Positions 47,311-52,368 of a DNA stretch of 52,368 nt are shown piece by piece. The stretch covers positions 1-52,368 of the forward strand of contig NZCC01000083.1 of NCBI GenBank assembly GCA_002688175.1. Direction: 5' to 3'. Positions within the stretch are counted from its first letter, which is position 1. Every line of letters begins with the position of its first letter. Position numbers and translations under genes: made by a program. The stretch comes from Chromatiales bacterium. Lineage in GTDB: Bacteria; Pseudomonadota; Gammaproteobacteria; Steroidobacterales; GCA-2729495. A model generated the notes under the pieces. That model saw nothing but the letters and a program-made list of their open reading frames with translations. It was not told where the DNA came from and ran no database searches.

Positions 47311-47765
47311 GAAAAAATGTACAGTTAAAGATTCTTGATCCGCGACTCAATACTGAATTTGAACTACCGGATTTTGCGACCTCGGGTTCGGCGGGTATCG
47401 ACCTGCGAGCTTGCGTAGCTGAACCGCTGACGCTTGAGCCAGGCGCTACTACACTGATTCCCAGCGGAATGGCTATTCACATCGAGGATCCGTCGCTGGC
47501 TGCTATCATTCTGCCGCGTTCGGGATTGGGTCATAAGCATGGCATCGTGCTGGGTAATCTCGTTGGTCTGATTGATTCAGACTATCAGGGTCAGGTGTTT
47601 GTATCGTGCTGGAATCGTGGTGACGATTCTTTCGTCATCGAACCGGGTGCGCGGATCGCGCAGATGGTATTTGTGCCGGTCGTGCAGACCGAGTTTGAGG
47701 TGGTCGAAGAATTTACCGAGAGTCGACGAGGTGCAGGTGGGTTCGGTCATACCGGGCAAGCCTGA
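47307..47765 (+). CDS. dut: Deoxyuridine 5'-triphosphate nucleotidohydrolase
   Basis: The 152-residue trimeric dUTPase hydrolyses dUTP to dUMP and keeps uracil out of DNA. Motifs are [32 protein letters not shown], and C-terminal [10 protein letters not shown]. The ATG overlaps the coaBC stop (ATGA). Two small hairpins (TACACT/AGTGTA at 47770-47785 and GGTTA/TAACC at 47793-47806) lie in the convergent gap to the next gene. Confidence 0.98.
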   Translation: MRKNVQLKILDPRLNTEFELPDFATSGSAGIDLRACVAEPLTLEPGATTLIPSGMAIHIEDPSLAAIILPRSGLGHKHGIVLGNLVGLIDSDYQGQVFVSCWNRGDDSFVIEPGARIAQMVFVPVVQTEFEVVEEFTESRRGAGGFGHTGQA

Positions 47766-47807
47766 GTCGGTACACTTTCCAGTGTATTACCCAGGTTAGC
47801 GGTAACC

Positions 47808-48455
47808 TCAGTTCAGACCGCGCAGATGTCGGTAACGGTCGATATCACTGGCGAATTTTGCGACAAGTTGAGTCTGTTTGGTGTGGGTGTCGACCAGCGT
47901 CTGTTCATAGACAAGGATCGACTTCAGTGTATTCGATAGTTCTTTTGCCAGCCGTCTGTTAATCGGTGGCGCATTTGGATCAGCATTATAGGGCTGGAAA
48001 CGTGAGGCATCAGTTTGCAGCTTGATGAGTTTTGCGCGCAGATTTTTCAGGTACGCTTCTGTTACGTGAATCTGTCCATCGAGCAATTCTTTGCGGCGGT
48101 TGCGCAGAGCCTCAATCTCATCGACAGACAGGTAGGTATTGAGCAGTACATTGTCACGCTGGTTGGCTTGGCGAATACGTTGTTTCTCGGCAGCTTCGAG
48201 CGGTTGCTGGCGCTTTAACACCACCAACTCTTTTTCCGTTAATTCATGGGGCAGGAACTTGACGGCGACGCCGTACTCGTTAAGTATTTCCCGGTCGAGT
48301 TTGACTTCCTCAGGCGGCACCCGGTCGCCATAGTGAACTTCACCATTTTTATCAACCCAGCGATACAGGGTTGCTGCGGTTACCGCTCCAACCACACTGC
48401 TGCTCAACAGCAATGCCGCGGTAACAATAGTGAGCCTGAAATATTTGCTTGCCAT
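47808..48455 (-). CDS. DUF4124 domain-containing exported protein
   Basis: The 215-residue protein has an N-terminal signal or anchor helix (TIVTAALLLSSSVVGAVTAA), then a DUF4124 module (LYRWVDKNGEVHYGDRVPPE), then a long charged helical region likely to form a coiled coil. DUF4124 proteins are exported and common in gammaproteobacteria, with no known reaction. I chose the ATG at 48455. The open frame extends to 48491. It takes the place where slmA or algC lies in other gammaproteobacteria. Confidence 0.85.
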   Translation of the reverse strand: MASKYFRLTIVTAALLLSSSVVGAVTAATLYRWVDKNGEVHYGDRVPPEEVKLDREILNEYGVAVKFLPHELTEKELVVLKRQQPLEAAEKQRIRQANQRDNVLLNTYLSVDEIEALRNRRKELLDGQIHVTEAYLKNLRAKLIKLQTDASRFQPYNADPNAPPINRRLAKELSNTLKSILVYEQTLVDTHTKQTQLVAKFASDIDRYRHLRGLN

Positions 48456-48566
48456 TGCCCCAGCACTAAAAAAATTCAACCACAACACCATTATAATTAT
48501 GGGGCCGGGGAAAGGTTAAAACAGTGAACTGCTTCCGCTTCCTGAGCATATCTGTTTCAAGGGTCT

Positions 48567-49223
48567 CTACGGCCCAGTATTCTCCGTTCCCCATTGTTCC
48601 TGGTAGGCCCGGACATCTGCCAGGTGAGACCCATATTCTTCACTGGTTTCAAGGTGTTCGACCAATTCATCGAGCTTGATGATACTGGCGACAGGGATAC
48701 CGTAGCTTTTTTCGACCTCCTGTACTGCCGACAGCTCATGCTTGCCCCGTTCCTGGCGGTCTAGTGCAATGATAATACCGGCTGGTTCACCACCGGCCAT
48801 AGTTATTATGTCAATTGCCTCCCGAATGGCAGTACCCGCCGTCATGACATCATCGAGAATCAGAACCTTGCCCTTGATGGGGGCGCCAACGATTGCACCA
48901 CCTTCGCCATGAGTTTTGGCTTCCTTGCGATTGAAGCAGAACGGCAGATCGTCACCGAAGTGTTCTGCCAGTGCTGCTGCAGCCAGTGCAACAAGCGGAA
49001 TCCCCTTATAGGCCGGACCAAATAGCATGTCACATTCGATGCCTGCATCGGCAATGGCTGCTGCATAAGCTCGCCCGAGTTTGGCCGCGGCATAGCCACT
49101 ATTGAACAGGCCGGAGTTGAAAAAATAGGGGCTCTTGCGGCCGGACTTCAGGGTGAACTCGCCAAATCTGAGTACTTCGATTTCGAGCGCCAGTTCAATA
49201 AATTCATTTTGGTAAGGTCGCAT
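48567..49223 (-). CDS. pyrE: Orotate phosphoribosyltransferase
   Basis: The 218-residue enzyme makes OMP from orotate and PRPP in pyrimidine synthesis. The PRPP loop is [32 protein letters not shown] and [11 protein letters not shown] are further signatures. It is divergent from xthA across 113 bp. No pyrimidine attenuator is evident in that leader. Confidence 0.97.
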   Translation of the reverse strand: MRPYQNEFIELALEIEVLRFGEFTLKSGRKSPYFFNSGLFNSGYAAAKLGRAYAAAIADAGIECDMLFGPAYKGIPLVALAAAALAEHFGDDLPFCFNRKEAKTHGEGGAIVGAPIKGKVLILDDVMTAGTAIREAIDIITMAGGEPAGIIIALDRQERGKHELSAVQEVEKSYGIPVASIIKLDELVEHLETSEEYGSHLADVRAYQEQWGTENTGP

Positions 49224-49336
49224 TTTGATGACGGGTGATGTGGGCTGATAGAAAAAGTATTAAAGCTTTAGTCTCGTACTGGTAGAGTATCTCACCGAAC
49301 ATATCTTATCTACGTCCTGATACCAGGGGGTTATGG

Positions 49337-50107
49337 TTGCGCATTATCACATTGAACGCCAACGGCATTCGTGCCGCTGCGCGCAAGGGTTTCTTTACTT
49401 GGTTGTCGCGCCAGTCTGCGGACATCGTATGCCTGCAGGAAACCAAGGCTCAGATTCACCAGCTCGAAGATCGCATATTTCATCCGCAACGCTTCCACTG
49501 TTCCTACGAGGATGCTGAGAAGAAGGGTTACAGCGGTGTAGCCATATATGCACGTCAGCAACCGGATGAGATCATTCGTGGTTATGGCTCATCCGAGTTC
49601 GATGCCGAGGGGCGCTATATAGAAGCCCGGTTTGGCAATCTGAGTGTCGTCTCGCTGTATGCGCCGTCCGGATCGTCCAGCGACGAACGACAGGCTGCCA
49701 AGTACCGTTTTCTCGATGAATTCGATGCTCACCTCGTCGGCATCAGGAACAGCGGCAGGGAGTGCATTATCTGTGGTGACTGGAATATCGCCCACAAAAA
49801 TATCGATATTAAGAACTGGCGTTCAAACCAGAAAAATTCCGGGTTCTTGCCGGAAGAGCGCGCCTGGATGGAACGTTTATTTACTGAACGACAGTTTGTT
49901 GATGCTTTTCGTGAAGTAGATACTGCTGCCGATCGCTATACGTGGTGGTCGAATCGCGGTAATGCACGCGCCAATAATGTTGGCTGGCGCATCGATTACC
50001 AGGTTGTGACACCGGGTCTGCGGGGTGCCGCAAAAAAGGCACGTATATACCGGGATAAGTGGTTCTCTGATCACGCTCCGCTGATTATGGATTACGATAT
50101 TGGTTAA
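49337..50107 (+). CDS. xthA: Exodeoxyribonuclease III / AP endonuclease
   Basis: The 256-residue protein carries the EEP nuclease fold: ITLNANGIRAA, VCLQETKAQ, CGDWNIAHKNID, and C-terminal SDHAPLIMDYD. It cleaves abasic sites and trims 3' ends in base-excision repair. The start is TTG at 49337, with a G-rich ribosome site just upstream. The ATG at 49333 is out of frame. pyrE-xthA divergence is common in gammaproteobacteria. Confidence 0.95.
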   Translation: MRIITLNANGIRAAARKGFFTWLSRQSADIVCLQETKAQIHQLEDRIFHPQRFHCSYEDAEKKGYSGVAIYARQQPDEIIRGYGSSEFDAEGRYIEARFGNLSVVSLYAPSGSSSDERQAAKYRFLDEFDAHLVGIRNSGRECIICGDWNIAHKNIDIKNWRSNQKNSGFLPEERAWMERLFTERQFVDAFREVDTAADRYTWWSNRGNARANNVGWRIDYQVVTPGLRGAAKKARIYRDKWFSDHAPLIMDYDIG

Positions 50108-50498
50108 TGATGATAATGCGAATGACTGGCCTGAGTGGCTGGTCATGAATACTGATGAATTGGGCGATCCGGATGCCCGAAGTTTTTTGGTCGGTGACGG
50201 TGACTGGCCGTTTAACGGGTTCATTGTTCGCCGGCAGGCAAAAATTTTTGCCTATGCCAATATTTGTCCGCATCGTCGTCACCCGTTGGATCTCGAGCCA
50301 CATGCTTTTCTCATCGATAACGGTAACCTGATTCGTTGCACGTCCCACGGTGCGCTATTTTGTCCTGAAACGGGGGTTTGTCTGTCCGGGCCGTGTGCCG
50401 GGCACCGCCTGATGGCATTGTCGTGTCGAGCAGATCCTGATGGATCGATACGGGTCAGCGCGCCGGAGACTTTGCGTGACTGTTACCTGCCGGAATAG
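50100..50498 (+). CDS. Rieske [2Fe-2S] domain protein
   Basis: The 132-residue protein is built around a Rieske cluster site: C56-x-H58 in ICPHRRHP and C80-x2-H83 in RCTSHGA. An additional cysteine-rich stretch (FCPETGVCLSGPC) follows. Stand-alone Rieske ferredoxins pass electrons to oxygenases or nitrite-reductase-like partners, and none is adjacent. The frame begins with a TTG that overlaps the xthA end by 8 bp. An internal ATG at 50145 is the other candidate start. Confidence 0.88.
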   Translation: MVNDDNANDWPEWLVMNTDELGDPDARSFLVGDGDWPFNGFIVRRQAKIFAYANICPHRRHPLDLEPHAFLIDNGNLIRCTSHGALFCPETGVCLSGPCAGHRLMALSCRADPDGSIRVSAPETLRDCYLPE

Positions 50499-50568
50499 AT
50501 ACAAAATTTGGAATAATAAAATTCCGGCGCCGTTGCTATGCGCCAACATCATTGGGCCCTTGTACCGG

Positions 50569-50867
50569 CTATTCGAATACCTCGTAACTATCCAGAAACA
50601 ACATTGCGTCGTACCGGTCACAACCGGAGCAATGATCAGCTTCTGGCGGATCTTCGAGATCGATGTCTACTGAACCTGACCAGTCTTCAGGTGCCTGTAC
50701 GGGCTCGATATCGGTCGCCCGCCAGACCTCAAGTTCCAGGCTTCCGATCGTACCGTCAAATTCCTGAAATTCGACTGTTTTGTGTTCTTCATCAATAGCA
50801 ACAACATCAAACAGGTTGCCATCAATACGCCGGTACCAGTGGCCTACTTTCGGTAGGATTACCCCAT
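50569..50867 (-). pseudogene. DUF6763-like small protein gene with disrupted start
   Basis: On the minus strand a frame reads LPKVGHWYRRIDGNLFDVVA, then EFQEFDGTIGSLELEVW, PEDWSGS, and ends HCSGCDRYDAMLFLDSYEVFE. It resembles the DUF6763 family of gammaproteobacteria, of unknown function. There is no in-frame ATG, GTG or TTG. An ATG at 50867 is followed by GGGTAA, in the wrong frame. One extra G in that run would give MGVILPKVGHWY. Either one base has been lost (mutation or sequencing error) or translation begins at a rare codon such as the ATC at 50859. The gene lies downstream of trmB. Confidence 0.65.
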
Positions 50868-50954
50868 GTTGTGATCTACTCGGTAAATTAAGTCATCAGC
50901 GAAGAACTCTATCACTCTATATATATAAACTATTTGCACCGGGTTGTGAATAGT

Positions 50955-51656
50955 TTAAATGCGAGTGTAGATTCGCTCCCAGATTTCATGCCCGAGTTTT
51001 TTGCCACGCAGCTCAAATTTTGTTTCGGGCCGTTTCGCGGTGTTGGTTGTACAGCTACTGAATGCGGGGTCAGCAGTTACGGTTGCATCAATATGTTCAG
51101 CGTAGTTCGCCCAGTCTGTTGCTGCATGGAAGTAACCGCCGGCTTCAATTTTGCGGCCCAGCAAGGCAATGAAATCCGGTCGTACGATTCGGCGTTTGTG
51201 CTGTCGTTTTTTCGGCCACGGATCAGGGAAGAATAAATTGACACCATGCAGCGCATGATCGGGAATTTGCTGGCTGAGCACATCGATTGCATCGTTGCAG
51301 ATCAGACGGACATTGGTCAGTAATTGTTCATGAAGTTTTAACAGGCAGTGGCCGACACCGGCTTCATGCACCTCCACGCCGATATAGTTGGTTTGCGGAT
51401 TGGCTGAGGCAGTGGTGACAAGTAACTCGCCATTGCCGAAACCAATCTCAAGAATGCATTTTGCATTGCGTCCAAATATTTTCATGAGATCCAGTTGCGA
51501 CGGTTCGTAGTCGAGGCCATACCTCGGCCAAAATTTTTCCAGAGCACGTTTTTGGGCAACCGTCACGCGTCCAGTGCGGCGCACAAAACTTTTTATTCGA
51601 TGCTGTTGTATTCCCTGGTTGTTTTCTTTACCTGCGGACATTGAATTTAGCAGCAA
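50955..51656 (-). CDS. trmB: tRNA (guanine-46-N7)-methyltransferase
   Basis: The 233-residue protein has SAM-binding ILEIGFGNGELLVTTA and the TrmB motif NLFFPDPWPKKRQHKRRIV. It methylates G46 in the tRNA variable loop. The start at 51656 (MLLNSMSAG) could also be the ATG six codons later. The C-terminus reaches into the AT-rich gap before the DUF6763-like frame. Confidence 0.95.
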   Translation of the reverse strand: MLLNSMSAGKENNQGIQQHRIKSFVRRTGRVTVAQKRALEKFWPRYGLDYEPSQLDLMKIFGRNAKCILEIGFGNGELLVTTASANPQTNYIGVEVHEAGVGHCLLKLHEQLLTNVRLICNDAIDVLSQQIPDHALHGVNLFFPDPWPKKRQHKRRIVRPDFIALLGRKIEAGGYFHAATDWANYAEHIDATVTADPAFSSCTTNTAKRPETKFELRGKKLGHEIWERIYTRI

Positions 51657-52232
51657 GTCCCATCAGAAAATCAGGAATGGCAATAACGAATTGATGTGAA
51701 TGCTCATCATTACCTCCAGGTAGGCGTGGCAGTGGTTGTTACTGGCAAAATATCAACTGAGGCAGAAAGGCTAGAACCGGGATCAGGATCAGTCAAGATA
51801 ATGAATTTACGGCGGCAAAATTATCATATCAGGCTATGGGGGAGGCACTGGAAGCAGGATTGGTTTATACGCCTTTCGAAGTGACCCGGGTTGAATCGGA
51901 GGCTCAGCAACGGCTGGCAGAGATGTATTTTTTATACAGTTTCCGACCGACAGGGGCAGTCCAGAAATTAAATATAATTCTAATATCAATTAGTTACTAT
52001 AAATGCATTTGCCGTATATCATTCTTGACAAGAAAGCACAATAGTGGAATATACGACGATGACAGCTTCTTCTGCTAGACTGAGCCAACAGTCACTTAAT
52101 CAGGTGACTGCAACAAGGAGTTTTTTACAAGGAAGTTTGAATAATTAAGGCAGCGGCAGGGCTGCTCTTTAATATGGGTGCTTTGCCAACCACGGATTAA
52201 ACGCCGTAATAGCGTTTGCGAAGAGAAGAGTA
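51657..52232. other. Gene-poor AT-rich stretch with hairpins and a possible gene remnant
   Basis: No convincing gene is present. A short frame (about 51794-51940, QDNEFTAAKLSYQAMGEALE onward) has protein-like composition for about 50 codons before decaying, with no start upstream of the ATG at 51836. It may be a relic. Three inverted repeats follow: CAGTCAC/GTGACTG at 52089-52110, GCAGC/GCTGC with a T-rich tail at 52150-52169, and AAACGC/GCGTTT at 52199-52217. The last two flank the leader of the DUF1269 gene. Confidence 0.5.
52089..52110. promoter_or_regulatory. Inverted repeat upstream of the DUF1269 gene
   Basis: CAGTCAC and GTGACTG flank eight bases, about 120 bp upstream of the DUF1269 start. 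It could be an operator or a leader hairpin. I do not match it to a known regulator. Confidence 0.3.
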
Positions 52233-52368
52233 ATGAAGTGTATTTATTATCTCGCGCCAACCTTGGATAGCACCAGTAGTGTTTCCAATGATTTGCATAA
52301 TGTGGGTGTTAATGACTGGTTTTTGCATGTCATAAGCAAAGACGAAGCTGGCTTAAAGAAAGAAAAAA
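52233..52368 (+). CDS. DUF1269 family protein (partial, runs off the window)
   Basis: The 45 visible codons read MKCIYYLAPTLDSTSSVSND, then LHNVGVNDWFLHVISKDEAG, the characteristic front of DUF1269-type proteins, which usually carry a glycine-rich membrane segment further on. AGAAGAG precedes the ATG. The function is unknown. The frame is still open at 52368. Confidence 0.75.
   Translation, partial: MKCIYYLAPTLDSTSSVSNDLHNVGVNDWFLHVISKDEAGLKKEK

Noticed and set aside
1-52368. tRNA, rRNA or CRISPR arrays
   Set aside because: I saw no tRNA-like T-loop context, no rRNA sequence and no regularly spaced direct repeats, though weakly conserved small RNAs cannot be excluded by eye.

Overview
The window looks like chromosomal DNA of a gammaproteobacterium of moderate GC content, probably an uncultured or little-studied lineage. 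The evidence is gene content and order: ftsY-ftsE-ftsX-rpoH, rsmD-coaD, mutM-rpmG-rpmB-radC-coaBC-dut-pyrE and gltB-gltD are classic gammaproteobacterial neighbourhoods. Small families such as DUF4124, DUF924, DUF6763 and DUF1269 also fit. I see no prophage, CRISPR array, rRNA, tRNA or transposase gene.

Layout. Positions 1-258 hold a large nested inverted-repeat element. Next come priA, preceded by a cluster of DnaA boxes, and pntAB (transhydrogenase). Positions 6.3-12.2 kb carry a solitary HNH endonuclease, a VWA lipoprotein / ECF sigma / membrane anti-sigma-like operon, a 5'-3' exonuclease and a fructosamine-kinase-family protein. Then follow acs, a VOC protein, and an accessory patch (15.0-17.5 kb) with a chorismatase, three unrecognised small genes and a truncated signal-peptide ORF. 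From 17.5 to 28.6 kb there is mostly transport and catabolism: a TRAP transporter, MATE, FAH-family hydrolase, dienelactone hydrolase, AEC and AGCS carriers, thiolase and DUF924. A second, shorter copy of the left-edge repeat lies at 22937-23075. gltBD follows, then NUDIX/MATE, an OmpA-domain remnant, and rpoH-ftsXEY with a perfect CIRCE operator in front of rpoH. The right third is housekeeping: rsmD, coaD, ggt, mutM, rpmG, rpmB, radC, coaBC, dut, pyrE, xthA, trmB. It ends in a partial DUF1269 gene.

How the genes work together. gltBD makes glutamate using NADPH that pntAB can regenerate. priA, radC, mutM, xthA, dut and the exonuclease form a replication and repair theme. rpoH drives the heat-shock response, and here it appears to sit under an HrcA/CIRCE operator. 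coaD and coaBC cover three steps of CoA synthesis, and acs and the thiolase use CoA.

The most unusual material is not protein-coding. It is a family of cruciform-forming elements with 31-32 bp perfect stems, a shared small loop hairpin with TTTAAG, and shared outer ends, present as one long copy, one deleted copy and one possible relic. Other points worth a look are the DnaA-box cluster at priA, the CIRCE-rpoH linkage, an anti-sigma-like protein carrying a TonB-receptor-plug-like segment, and a DUF6763 gene whose start is lost by one base in a G run.
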